The translations under genes and the position numbers were made by a program. From Pandoraea faecigallinarum (GTDB lineage Bacteria; Pseudomonadota; Gammaproteobacteria; Burkholderiales; Burkholderiaceae): DNA of 64,000 bases. The stretch spans positions 1,302,001 through 1,366,000 of the forward strand of contig NZ_CP011807.3 in assembly GCF_001029105.3 (NCBI RefSeq), given 5' to 3'. The notes beneath the pieces were generated by a model that was given only the letters and a program-made list of their open reading frames with translations, had not been told where the DNA came from and ran no database searches. Of this stretch, positions 8,842 through 16,296 are shown one piece after another; positions within the stretch are counted from its first letter, which is position 1; every line of letters begins with the position of its first letter.

Positions 8842-9615
8842 CTACCACTGCTTTTCCAGCACCAACGGCCCCGGCGTCGCGGTACGACTGACCGCGTAGC
8901 CGTTGCCGGTGAACCATGCCCGCAGTTCCTTGATCATGTCGGGGTTGCCGCAAACCATGATGCGCGACGTTGCGGGATCGAGCGTGGCCCCCAACGCCTT
9001 CTCCAGTGCTCCCGATGCCAGCAACGAGGTGATGCGTCCATACAGCGCGCCGGGCGTTCGCTCGCGCGTCACGCTCACGGCGAAGTGAAGCTTGTCGACC
9101 AGCGCAGGGTCGACGTCCGGGTGAGAGAAGTGTTTGATCTCTTCGTAATAGGCGAGATCGCGCTCCCAGCGCACGCTGTGCACGACGAAGATGCGTTTGA
9201 ATCGCTGCCACACAGCGGGGTCTCGCAGAATCGAGACGAATGGGGCGAGGCCGGTCCCGGTGGCGAGCAGCCAGAGATCGTCGCCGCCGATGAAGCGATC
9301 GAGCGTGAGGAAGCCGTACGCGGTGTGATCGACGAACAATTCGTCGCCGACCTTGAGTTGCGCCAGACGCGGTGTGAGAAGTCCTTCAGGAATCGTAATT
9401 ACGTAGAACTCCAATGTATCTTCGGCAGGCGAATTCACGAAGGAGTACGCGCGCCAGATCAGTTCGCCGTCGTCGCCCGGCAGGCCGAGTCGCACGAACT
9501 GCCCGGCCGTGAATTGCAGGCCGGGCGGGCGAGTGGTCTTGATGCTGAAGATCGTCGGCGTCCAGAAATGCATGCCGGTGACCATTTGCGGCGAGTATTT
9601 CGTCTGCGCTTGCAT
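8842..9615 (-). CDS. fpr: Ferredoxin--NADP+ reductase
   Basis: An FAD enzyme of the bacterial subclass Fpr (257 residues), which passes electrons between NADPH and ferredoxin or flavodoxin in the cytosol. The FAD-binding motif is IWRAYSFVNSPAED, the isoalloxazine and NADP part includes LLATGTGLAPFVSILRD, and the NADP-binding end has MVCGNPDMIKELRAWF. The C-terminus ends in EKQW. The ATG at 9615 was chosen because GAGGAGCC sits 6-10 bases upstream; an in-frame start eight codons earlier has no site. It is convergent with the enoyl-CoA hydratase gene, 28 bases away. Adjacent lipase is on the same strand but not closely spaced. Confidence 0.93.
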   Translation of the reverse strand: MQAQTKYSPQMVTGMHFWTPTIFSIKTTRPPGLQFTAGQFVRLGLPGDDGELIWRAYSFVNSPAEDTLEFYVITIPEGLLTPRLAQLKVGDELFVDHTAYGFLTLDRFIGGDDLWLLATGTGLAPFVSILRDPAVWQRFKRIFVVHSVRWERDLAYYEEIKHFSHPDVDPALVDKLHFAVSVTRERTPGALYGRITSLLASGALEKALGATLDPATSRIMVCGNPDMIKELRAWFTGNGYAVSRTATPGPLVLEKQW

Positions 9616-9771
9616 GCCGGAGGCTCCTCGCAAATCCACACGGCTTCAGTGTAACGCGCAGCACGGTACTGCGCCGCGAGACCCTGTTCGCGAGGCGGGT
9701 TCCGCATGGGCGGGCGGCGCGCTTGCCCTGCACCTCACGGCTCACCCGCACTCAGGTGCGATCAGGTGCGA

Positions 9772-10776
9772 TCAGGCATTGGGATGAGCGCCATGCGCGG
9801 GCTGCGGTGCTCGCGTCGGCGGGGCGAACCATTGGGATTCGGCGCTCGTCACGGTGCGCATTTCCGGCAAATGCGCCACCAGCCACCGTGTCAATTCGTC
9901 GATGACTTTTTCGCGGTCGAGGTCGTTGAGCGTTTCATGGAAGTGACCTGGGTAGAGGCGCAGGGTCTTGTCCTTCGAGCCCGCGTTGCCGTGAAACTGC
10001 TCGCTCGCCCACGGCGCGGTGAGCCGGTCCGCGGTGCCGTGGAAGATGTAGAGCGGCAGGTGCAGGGCATCGGCATTGGCGTGAATGCGGGCCATGGCGT
10101 CGAGCAATTCGGCGGCGGTGCGCGCCGGTGTGCCGCGATAGGCGTTGAGCGGATCCTTTTTGGCCGCGTCGACCACGGCGTTGTCGCGGGCGATGGCCGC
10201 CGGGTCGATCTTGAACACGGGCACCCTAGGCAGCCAGCGCGATACCCAGCGCCCGGCTTTCACCATCCATGGGGCGACGGGTTCCCCCGGTGCGAGCGCT
10301 GGGCTGCTCAACATCAGTCCGCTGACGTTGGCCGGCGCGCGCGTGATCGTATAGAGCGCAGCGATGGCGCCGCCCATGCTGTGCCCGAGCAGGAACAGCG
10401 GGGCCGGTCCGAACGTGGTGCGCACGTGCGTGAGAAAAATCTCGGTGTCGTCGAGGTAGTCGTCGAAGTGCTCGACGTAGACGCGCGCGCCGCCCGAGCG
10501 GCCGTGCCCGCGCAAATCGTAGGTCACGGTGGCGATCCCGAGCGAGGCGAAATGGGTGGCGAGACGGGCGTAGCGGCCGCCATGCTCGCCCATCCCGTGC
10601 ACGATGGCGACGACCGCGCGTAATGCGGGTGACGCCGGTGATGCCGGTGATGCCGCGTCGGATGCGTTGGCTGTGTTGGCAGTGTCCGCCGCGTGATCGG
10701 CGACGGGGCGCCAGGTGTGGACGTGGAGCGTGAGACCGTCGCTGGCGTGCAGTTGCGATTCAGAGTGCGTAATCAT
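9772..10776 (-). CDS. Alpha/beta hydrolase, monoacylglycerol lipase-like
   Basis: A 334-residue serine hydrolase of the lysophospholipase/monoacylglycerol lipase family. Visible motifs are the oxyanion segment IVHGMGEHGGRYARLA, the RGHGRSGG motif, the nucleophile elbow LLGHSMGGAIAALY, an acid region FHGTADRLTAPWAS, and the catalytic histidine in YPGHFHETLND. Residues about 27-45 are a low-complexity insert (ANTANASDAASPASPASP) coded by short tandem repeats. The ATG at 10776 is preceded by a strong GGAGGAG; longer in-frame starts upstream run into the etfB control region and are unlikely. No signal peptide is seen, so it is probably cytosolic. Confidence 0.9.
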   Translation of the reverse strand: MITHSESQLHASDGLTLHVHTWRPVADHAADTANTANASDAASPASPASPALRAVVAIVHGMGEHGGRYARLATHFASLGIATVTYDLRGHGRSGGARVYVEHFDDYLDDTEIFLTHVRTTFGPAPLFLLGHSMGGAIAALYTITRAPANVSGLMLSSPALAPGEPVAPWMVKAGRWVSRWLPRVPVFKIDPAAIARDNAVVDAAKKDPLNAYRGTPARTAAELLDAMARIHANADALHLPLYIFHGTADRLTAPWASEQFHGNAGSKDKTLRLYPGHFHETLNDLDREKVIDELTRWLVAHLPEMRTVTSAESQWFAPPTRAPQPAHGAHPNA

Positions 10777-10940
10777 GTCTCCTCCGGGCGTCATGCCGAG
10801 ATGGCCGGGCGGCCGTCGCGCACGGCGGCGCGGCGAATGCCGGTGCGCCATTCGATCATAGGCGTGCGCGCGCCGGTGTGATTTCTCTAGAGGAAACGCA
10901 CCACGAGGAAAGTGGCTGCGCGCCACGATTTGCATAAAAA

Positions 10941-10956
10941 TAGCACGATCGTTCGG
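10941..10956. promoter_or_regulatory. Candidate operator palindrome between lipase and etfB
   Basis: The sequence TAGCACGATCGTTCGG centres on the perfect palindrome ACGATCGT, with flanking positions partly symmetric (G and A/C matches on both arms). It sits in the 374-base divergent spacer between the lipase start and etfB. Such dyads are typical of TetR-family operators that control fatty-acid oxidation genes in beta-proteobacteria, but no regulator gene is adjacent, so the assignment is inference. Confidence 0.4.
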
Positions 10957-11105
10957 GGGTGAGCGGCGGCGCACAAGCGCGCCCTGTCCGGCGCCAACGC
11001 CGTTTTTTGGCAGGGTCGTGCATCTGTGGCAAATCGAAAGGGCATCGTGAAATTTCGCCACAAAATGCCTCAAATATGCAATTAATGCGTCATGTGCCGT
11101 GTGGT

Positions 11106-11111
11106 TATAAT
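11106..11111 (+). promoter_or_regulatory. Probable -10 box (TATAAT) of the etfBA promoter
   Basis: A perfect TATAAT lies 40 bases before the etfB start. No good -35 hexamer is visible at the right distance (around 11083), suggesting that activation or an extended contact may be needed. Confidence 0.55.
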
Positions 11112-11150
11112 GGCAGCGGATTGACGTAAACGTAACTTTGGAGCGAGTTC

Positions 11151-11900
11151 ATGAAGGTCCTGGTACCGGTCAAACGGGTGGTGGATTACAACGTAAAGGT
11201 TCGCGTGAAGAGCGATGGCACGGGCGTGGACATTGCGAACGTGAAGATGTCGATGAATCCGTTCGACGAAATCGCGGTGGAAGAGGCGGTGCGGCTCAAG
11301 GAGGCGGGCATTGCGACGGAAGTGATCGCGGTGTCGGCGGGTGTGGCGCAGTCGCAGGAGACGCTGCGCACGGCGCTGGCAATCGGGGCGGATCGCGCGA
11401 TCCTCATCGAGTCGGACGACGAGTTGCAGCCGCTGGCGGTGGCCAAGCTGCTCAAGGCCATTGTCGAGAAGGAGCAGCCGCAACTGGTGATTCTTGGCAA
11501 ACAGGCCATCGACGACGATTCGAATCAAACCGGTCAGATGCTCGCGGCGCTGGCGAAGCTGCCGCAGGCGACGTTCGCCTCGAAGGTGACGATTGCCGGC
11601 AACCGTGCGCAGGTCACGCGCGAGGTGGACGGCGGTCTGGAGACCGTGTCGCTGTCGCTGCCGGCGGTGATCACGACGGATCTGCGTCTGAACGAGCCGC
11701 GTTACGTGACGCTGCCCAACATCATGAAGGCGAAGAAGAAGCCGCTGGAGAGCGTCAAGCCTGCGGATCTGGGCGTTGACGTGAGCCCGCGCCTGAAGAC
11801 GCTGAAGGTGGCCGAGCCGCCCAAGCGCAGCGCGGGTGTGAAGGTGGCGGACGTGGCAACGCTCGTCGAAAAGCTCAAGACCGAAGCGAAGGTCATTTAA
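11151..11900 (+). CDS. etfB: Electron transfer flavoprotein beta subunit
   Basis: EtfB pairs with EtfA to carry electrons from acyl-CoA dehydrogenases to the ETF-ubiquinone oxidoreductase. The 249-residue length is standard. Family features are [20 protein letters not shown] at the start, [20 protein letters not shown], the AMP-binding [16 protein letters not shown] with [17 protein letters not shown], and the late signature [21 protein letters not shown] precedes the ATG. etfA follows after 13 bases, giving a clear operon. Codon usage is strongly G/C-ending, like a highly expressed gene. Confidence 0.97.
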   Translation: MKVLVPVKRVVDYNVKVRVKSDGTGVDIANVKMSMNPFDEIAVEEAVRLKEAGIATEVIAVSAGVAQSQETLRTALAIGADRAILIESDDELQPLAVAKLLKAIVEKEQPQLVILGKQAIDDDSNQTGQMLAALAKLPQATFASKVTIAGNRAQVTREVDGGLETVSLSLPAVITTDLRLNEPRYVTLPNIMKAKKKPLESVKPADLGVDVSPRLKTLKVAEPPKRSAGVKVADVATLVEKLKTEAKVI

Positions 11901-11913
11901 GGGAGACGGCGAG

Positions 11914-12846
11914 ATGAGCATTCTTGTCATTGCGGAACACGACAACCAGGCCCTCAAGGCGGCGACCCTCAATACGGTGACGGCGGCGCTGCAATGCGGC
12001 GAGGACGTGCACGTGCTGGTCGCGGGCAGCAACGCGAAGGAAGCGGCGCAAGCGGCGGCGCAAATTGCCGGTGTGAAGAAGGTGCTGCTGGCCGAGGCGG
12101 CTTACTTCGGGGAAGGCCTCGCGGAGAACATTGCCGACGAGGTGGTGTCGATTGCGGGCGCTTACTCGCACATCCTCGCGCCGGCCACGGCGTACGGCAA
12201 GAACATCGCGCCGCGCGTGGCGGCGCTGCTGGACGTGGCGCAGATCTCGGACATCACGAAGGTCGAGAGCGCGGACACGTTCGAGCGTCCGATCTACGCG
12301 GGCAACGCGATTGCCACGGTGCAAAGCTCGGACAAGGTGAAGGTCATCACGGTGCGCTCGACGGGTTTCGATCCGGCAGCGGCCACGGGCGGCAGTGCGG
12401 CGGTGGAAAGTGTGGCGGCCACGCCGGACGCGGGGGTGTCGCAGTTCGTGGGCCGTGAGGTGACGAAGCTCGACCGTCCGGAGCTGACCTCGGCGAAGAT
12501 CATCGTCTCGGGCGGGCGGGGACTGGGCAGCGGCGAGAACTACACGAAGGTGCTCGAGCCGCTGGCGGACAAGCTGGGCGCGGCGCTGGGCGCATCGCGT
12601 GCGGCGGTCGATGCGGGTTACGTGCCGAACGACTATCAGGTCGGGCAGACGGGCAAGATCGTGGCGCCGCAACTGTACGTGGCGGTGGGGATCTCGGGTG
12701 CGATCCAGCACCTGGCTGGGATGAAGGATTCGAAGGTGATCGTGGCGATCAACAAGGATCCGGAAGCGCCGATCTTCTCGGTGGCGGACTACGGCCTGGT
12801 GGGCGATCTGTTCACGGTCGTGCCGGAACTCACGGGCGCGCTGTAA
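11914..12846 (+). CDS. etfA: Electron transfer flavoprotein alpha subunit
   Basis: EtfA carries the redox FAD of the ETF heterodimer. The 310-residue protein has the N-terminal [20 protein letters not shown] domain and the C-terminal FAD domain with [32 protein letters not shown] and [20 protein letters not shown], the classic signature. GGGAGAC lies 7-12 bases before the ATG. It follows etfB by 13 bases. The acyl-CoA dehydrogenase gene starts 196 bases later and may have its own promoter, although all three products work together. Confidence 0.97.
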   Translation: MSILVIAEHDNQALKAATLNTVTAALQCGEDVHVLVAGSNAKEAAQAAAQIAGVKKVLLAEAAYFGEGLAENIADEVVSIAGAYSHILAPATAYGKNIAPRVAALLDVAQISDITKVESADTFERPIYAGNAIATVQSSDKVKVITVRSTGFDPAAATGGSAAVESVAATPDAGVSQFVGREVTKLDRPELTSAKIIVSGGRGLGSGENYTKVLEPLADKLGAALGASRAAVDAGYVPNDYQVGQTGKIVAPQLYVAVGISGAIQHLAGMKDSKVIVAINKDPEAPIFSVADYGLVGDLFTVVPELTGAL

Positions 12847-13042
12847 GCGTGCCGAAGCGGTAACGACACCGCAAGGCAGCAAGGCTGCGGGAGCCGATCC
12901 CGCAGCCGATTCGTATGGGGAGGCGGCTGGCAACGGTGCGCGTCCTCATCCGAATCGGTCGAACAGCAAAAATAATCAGAACAACAACCATCCCGGCATT
13001 CGCCACCATCCGAAGGCAATCGGAATCCCTTGGAGGAACGAC

Positions 13043-14824
13043 ATGAGTTATCAGGCCCCGATCAAGGACATGCAGTTCGTCATGAACGAACTGGCGGACC
13101 TGAAGAGCATTGCTGCGCTGCCGGGCTATGAGGATGCCTCGCCCGATGTCGCGCAGGCCGTGCTCGAAGAAGCGGCCCGCTTCAATCAGGAAGTGCTTGC
13201 GCCGCTGAACGTCATCGGCGATCAGCAGCCGAGTACGTGGAAGGACGGCGTGGTCACCACCACGCCCGGTTTCAAGGAAGCCTTCCGCCAGTTCTCCGAA
13301 GCCGGCTGGCAGGGCGTGCAGCATCCGCAGGCATTCGGCGGTCAGGGACTGCCCAAGCTCGTCGCCACGCCTTGCACGGAAATGCTCAACGCCGCGAACC
13401 TGTCGTTCGCGCTGTGTCCGCTGCTCACCGACGGTGCCGTCGAAGCGCTGCTCACCGCAGGCACCGATGAACAACGTAAGCTCTACGTGCCCAAGCTCCT
13501 CTCGGGCGAGTGGACCGGCACGATGAACCTGACCGAGCCGCAGGCGGGCTCAGATCTCGCGATGGTGCGCACGCGCGCGGAGCGCGAAGCCGATGGCACC
13601 TATCGCTTGTTCGGCACGAAGATTTTCATCACGTTCGGCGAACACGACATGGCCGAGAACATCGTCCACCTCGTGCTTGCCCGCACGCCTGATGCGCCCC
13701 CGGGCGTGAAAGGCATTTCGCTGTTCATCGTACCCAAGTTCCATGTCGACGCCCAGGGCAACCTTGGTGCGCGCAACGACGTGCATTGCGTGTCGATCGA
13801 ACACAAGCTGGGCATCAAGGCGAGCCCGACGGCGGTGTTGCAATTCGGCGATCACGGCGGCGCGACGGGCTACCTCGTCGGGGAAGAAAACCGTGGCCTG
13901 GAATACATGTTCATCATGATGAACGCGGCGCGTTTCGCCGTGGGCATGCAGGGCGTGGCCATCGCCGAGCGTTCGTATCAGCATGCGGTGGCGTATGCAC
14001 GTGATCGTCTGCAAAGCCGTCCCGTGGACGGTTCGTCGCGCGACGCCGTGACCATCATTCATCACCCCGACGTCAAACGCATGCTCATGACGATGCGTTC
14101 GCTCACCGAAGGTGCGCGCGCGCTTGCCTATGTGGCGGCGGCGCAGGCCGACATCGCCCACCACGCGGCCGATGCCGACGCATGCAAGCGCGCGCAAGCG
14201 GTCTACGAGTTCCTCGTGCCGATCGTGAAGGGCTGGAGCACGGAAATGTCGCTCGAAGTCACCAGCCTCGGCGTGCAGGTGCACGGCGGCATGGGGTTCA
14301 TCGAAGAGACGGGCGCGGCACAGTACTATCGCGACGCACGCATTCTGCCGATTTACGAAGGCACGACGGCAATTCAGGCAAACGATCTGATCGGACGCAA
14401 GACGTTGCGCGATCGCGGTGCCGTGGCCAACGCGCTATGCGAGCAGATTGCGGCGACGGAGCGCGAACTGCGTGCGGCGGGCGGCGTGGCGACGTCGGTG
14501 GCGGACCGCCTCGCGAAGGGCCGCGAAGCGCTGTCCATCGTGGTGGACTACGTTGTGGCGAATACGCAGGACAATGCCAACGCGGTGTTCGCCGGCAGCG
14601 TGCCGTATCTGAAACTCGCGGGCATCGTGCTGGGGGGCTGGCAAATGGGACGTGCGCTGCTCGCCGCGCAGGCGCTGCGCGATCGGGACCCATCCTTCTA
14701 CGACGCCAAGATTGGCACGGCACGCTTCTTCGCGGACCACATTCTGACGCAGGCCCCGGGACTTGCGCAGGCCATCACCGAAGGCGCGGACTCGGCGCTC
14801 TCGCTCGACGAAGCCCAGTTCTGA
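13043..14824 (+). CDS. Acyl-CoA dehydrogenase with extra C-terminal domain (DmdC/FadE-like)
   Basis: An FAD enzyme that introduces the 2,3 double bond in an acyl-CoA and donates electrons to EtfAB. At 593 residues it is longer than short-chain enzymes (about 380) and matches the group with a C-terminal extension that includes 3-methylmercaptopropionyl-CoA dehydrogenase. Signatures are GTMNLTEPQAGSDLAMVRTR (FAD and substrate), GIKASPTAVLQFG, GVQVHGGMGFIEETGAAQYY, and the probable catalytic Glu439 in LPIYEGTTAIQ. The extension runs from about residue 450 to the end. TTGGAGGAAC precedes the ATG. The substrate chain length cannot be told from sequence. Fatty-acid oxidation is the most likely role given the etfBA neighbours. 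Confidence 0.93.
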   Translation: MSYQAPIKDMQFVMNELADLKSIAALPGYEDASPDVAQAVLEEAARFNQEVLAPLNVIGDQQPSTWKDGVVTTTPGFKEAFRQFSEAGWQGVQHPQAFGGQGLPKLVATPCTEMLNAANLSFALCPLLTDGAVEALLTAGTDEQRKLYVPKLLSGEWTGTMNLTEPQAGSDLAMVRTRAEREADGTYRLFGTKIFITFGEHDMAENIVHLVLARTPDAPPGVKGISLFIVPKFHVDAQGNLGARNDVHCVSIEHKLGIKASPTAVLQFGDHGGATGYLVGEENRGLEYMFIMMNAARFAVGMQGVAIAERSYQHAVAYARDRLQSRPVDGSSRDAVTIIHHPDVKRMLMTMRSLTEGARALAYVAAAQADIAHHAADADACKRAQAVYEFLVPIVKGWSTEMSLEVTSLGVQVHGGMGFIEETGAAQYYRDARILPIYEGTTAIQANDLIGRKTLRDRGAVANALCEQIAATERELRAAGGVATSVADRLAKGREALSIVVDYVVANTQDNANAVFAGSVPYLKLAGIVLGGWQMGRALLAAQALRDRDPSFYDAKIGTARFFADHILTQAPGLAQAITEGADSALSLDEAQF

Positions 14825-14847
14825 TCGCAGTACGTCAAATGAAAAAA

Positions 14848-14865
14848 GGCGACCCTCGGGTCGCC
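14848..14865. terminator. Terminator after acyl-CoA dehydrogenase
   Basis: A 7-bp stem (GGCGACC / GGTCGCC) with a CTCG loop is followed by ATTCTTTT on the plus strand and preceded by six A's, so it can also act on minus-strand transcripts coming from the 6S RNA side. Confidence 0.8.
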
Positions 14866-14920
14866 ATTCTTTTGGGCGGTGCTCCGGCGTCGAGATGAAG
14901 CGCGCAACGACGCCGGACGA

Positions 14921-14952
14921 AAAAAACGGCACTGCGCGAACGCAGTGCCGTG
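14921..14952 (-). terminator. Intrinsic terminator of the 6S RNA
   Basis: A perfect 10-bp stem (CGGCACTGCG / CGCAGTGCCG) with a four-base loop is followed on the minus strand by a run of T's (seen as AAAAAA at 14921-14926). It lies just past the 3' end of the 6S RNA. Confidence 0.9.
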
Positions 14953-14955
14953 TAT

Positions 14956-15140
14956 CGGGTCCCCGCCTCAGCCGCTAAGCCGGCATCCTGAACCGAAGGT
15001 TCAAGGTGGTCGCGGTTAGTAGCGCTTTGGGTTCATCAGACAGAGTGACGCTCACGCCAGCACTACAAACTTCCGCAACCTGCAACAGATCATTGGTTCA
15101 AGGAATCTATGACTTTCGCGAACCAGGCAGGGAAAACTAA
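14956..15140 (-). ncRNA. ssrS: 6S RNA
   Basis: 6S RNA mimics an open promoter and sequesters sigma70 RNA polymerase in stationary phase. Read on the minus strand, the 3' half contains ACCTTGAACC, a short hairpin loop, then GGTTCAGGATGCCGGC, the hallmark also present in E. coli 6S. The closing stem is visible as CCCTGCCT near the 5' end pairing with AGGCGGGG near the 3' end, and GTTCGCGAA follows the 5' arm as in other 6S RNAs. About 185 nt, ends approximate to a few bases. Its position directly downstream of zapA is the conserved proteobacterial order. The usual fau gene does not follow. Confidence 0.9.
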
Positions 15141-15169
15141 CCTTTTGGACCGGACGGCCCGCGCGCTCT

Positions 15170-15481
15170 TCAGCTTTGATACTGATCGATTACCGCGCTC
15201 AGCCGTTCGTCCATGGCTTGCATTCTACGCTGAATTTCTTCGGCGGGGAATGCTTGTCCGGCAGCAATACTCTTTTCCAACGCAAGCAATTCGGATGCCA
15301 GACTCAACGCTGCCATGACGGCAATCCGGTCGGTGCCACGCACGCTGCTTTGCGCGCGAACCTTGCTCATTTCCGCGTCCACGCGCGAGACGGACGCGAG
15401 CAGGTCGGCTTCGTGTTCCGGCGGGCAGGCGAGGCGGTAAGACTGTTCGAGAATATGAACTTCAAGCTGCTTGATCGTCAT
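15170..15481 (-). CDS. zapA: Cell division protein ZapA
   Basis: ZapA binds and bundles FtsZ at the division ring. The 103-residue length is normal. The N-terminal FtsZ-binding part is MTIKQLEVHILEQSYRLACP with PPEHEADLLASVSRVDAEM, followed by DRIAVMAALSLASELLALEK and a C-terminal coiled coil. Its ATG overlaps the stop of the upstream coiled-coil gene (ATGA), so the two are translationally coupled. The 6S RNA gene follows on the same strand. Confidence 0.95.
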   Translation of the reverse strand: MTIKQLEVHILEQSYRLACPPEHEADLLASVSRVDAEMSKVRAQSSVRGTDRIAVMAALSLASELLALEKSIAAGQAFPAEEIQRRMQAMDERLSAVIDQYQS

Positions 15482-15789
15482 GCGTGTTCTCCACCGGGGG
15501 TGCCGAGCAGATCCATCTGACCCTCAGCGGGGTTTTGCGTCGGAAGCTTTTCAAGGATCGCGTTCAGGCGAACCTGAGCCTCGTCGATCTTGGCGGCGAG
15601 TTGATCGCGTTGCACTCGCAACGCGTCGCGTTCCGTGCGCAATTGCTCAATGGCGGCGCGGGTTTCTTCACATTCGGCACGCGCGCGGTCGAGTTCCGCA
15701 AGCAGCGCCTGATTGTGTTGGTGAAAGCGTTGGCTGATGACAACCAACTGTTCCATTTTGTCGGTGAGATTGTCGAGATCGGTGAGCAT
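15478..15789 (-). CDS. ZapB-like coiled-coil protein (DUF904/TIGR02449 type)
   Basis: A 103-residue protein that is almost entirely a predicted coiled coil from residue 1 to about 80 (LDNLTDKMEQLVVISQRFHQ, then LRTERDALRVQRDQLAAKID), followed by a flexible tail ending GTPGGEHA. Small coiled coils of this type sit directly upstream of zapA in many gamma- and beta-proteobacteria and resemble the FtsZ-ring stabiliser ZapB. Here the stop overlaps the zapA start, which supports a division role. The exact family name is from memory. A general coiled-coil scaffold is the alternative. Confidence 0.82.
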   Translation of the reverse strand: MLTDLDNLTDKMEQLVVISQRFHQHNQALLAELDRARAECEETRAAIEQLRTERDALRVQRDQLAAKIDEAQVRLNAILEKLPTQNPAEGQMDLLGTPGGEHA

Positions 15790-15856
15790 CGGGCTGCGTC
15801 CTCTTGATTGCCCTACATTCTAACGGAATCGGCGGCCAATGCCCGACGAACGAGCA

Positions 15857-15885
15857 TTGACGCTCATTCGAATGGCCCCTACACT
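15857..15885 (+). promoter_or_regulatory. Sigma70 promoter of the btuB-cob operon
   Basis: A -35 TTGACG (15857-15862) and a -10 TACACT (15880-15885) are separated by an ideal 17 bases. Transcription would begin near 15892, exactly where the cobalamin riboswitch fold starts. Confidence 0.75.
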
Positions 15886-15891
15886 TGCGGC

Positions 15892-16115
15892 ACTTCGGTG
15901 CTCGCGCACGCCCTCCCGGCATGCGCAGTTAAACGGGAAACAGGGAGCCGCGTCCCCACACGGGCTGGCCAACCTGTGCTGCCCCCGCAACGGTAAGTCA
16001 TTCTTTCGACCCGAAAGGTTTCCGAAAACGCGCTTCGCCTCCAACGCCACTGTGTCCTCACCGTGCACGGGAAGGCCGGTCAGGCGCGACGATGACCAGC
16101 CCGGATACCGGCCCA
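15892..16115 (+). ncRNA. Cobalamin riboswitch
   Basis: An adenosylcobalamin-type aptamer. The conserved core is clear: AACGGGAAACAGGG in the 5' part, CTGCCCCCGCAACGGTAAG in the middle, GCCACTG (the B12-box core) near 16046, and CCAGCCCGGATACCGGCC closing the fold. It sits between the strong promoter and btuB, so vitamin B12 should repress the btuB-C-D-cobTSC operon. A hairpin just downstream could be the expression platform. Confidence 0.95.
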
Positions 16116-16132
16116 AGTGAGTGGGGAATTCA

Positions 16133-16175
16133 GCATGCCGCCCAGCGCAAGCCGCAGGCGGCATGCCGTCGTTTT
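16133..16175 (+). terminator. Candidate expression-platform terminator of the riboswitch
   Basis: GCATGCCGCC (16133-16142) pairs perfectly with GGCGGCATGC (16157-16166), and the stem is followed by CGTCGTTTTC. It lies 18 bases past the aptamer. This fits a B12-induced terminator, although the T-run is short and five bases away. Confidence 0.5.
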
Positions 16176-16296
16176 CAAGTGTCGATGCTGCCTGTGATGC
16201 TCGCATGCCGACGTGTCCGCGACGCTCCCCTTTCGTCGGCGGCCTGCGGGGGAACGGGCCAAGGCAATAAGAAAACTACGGAAGTTACACTCGACC

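Noticed and set aside
15109..15318. 69-codon plus-strand ORF in the 6S RNA/zapA region
   Set aside because: It lies antisense to the 6S RNA 5' part and zapA, both of which are well supported.
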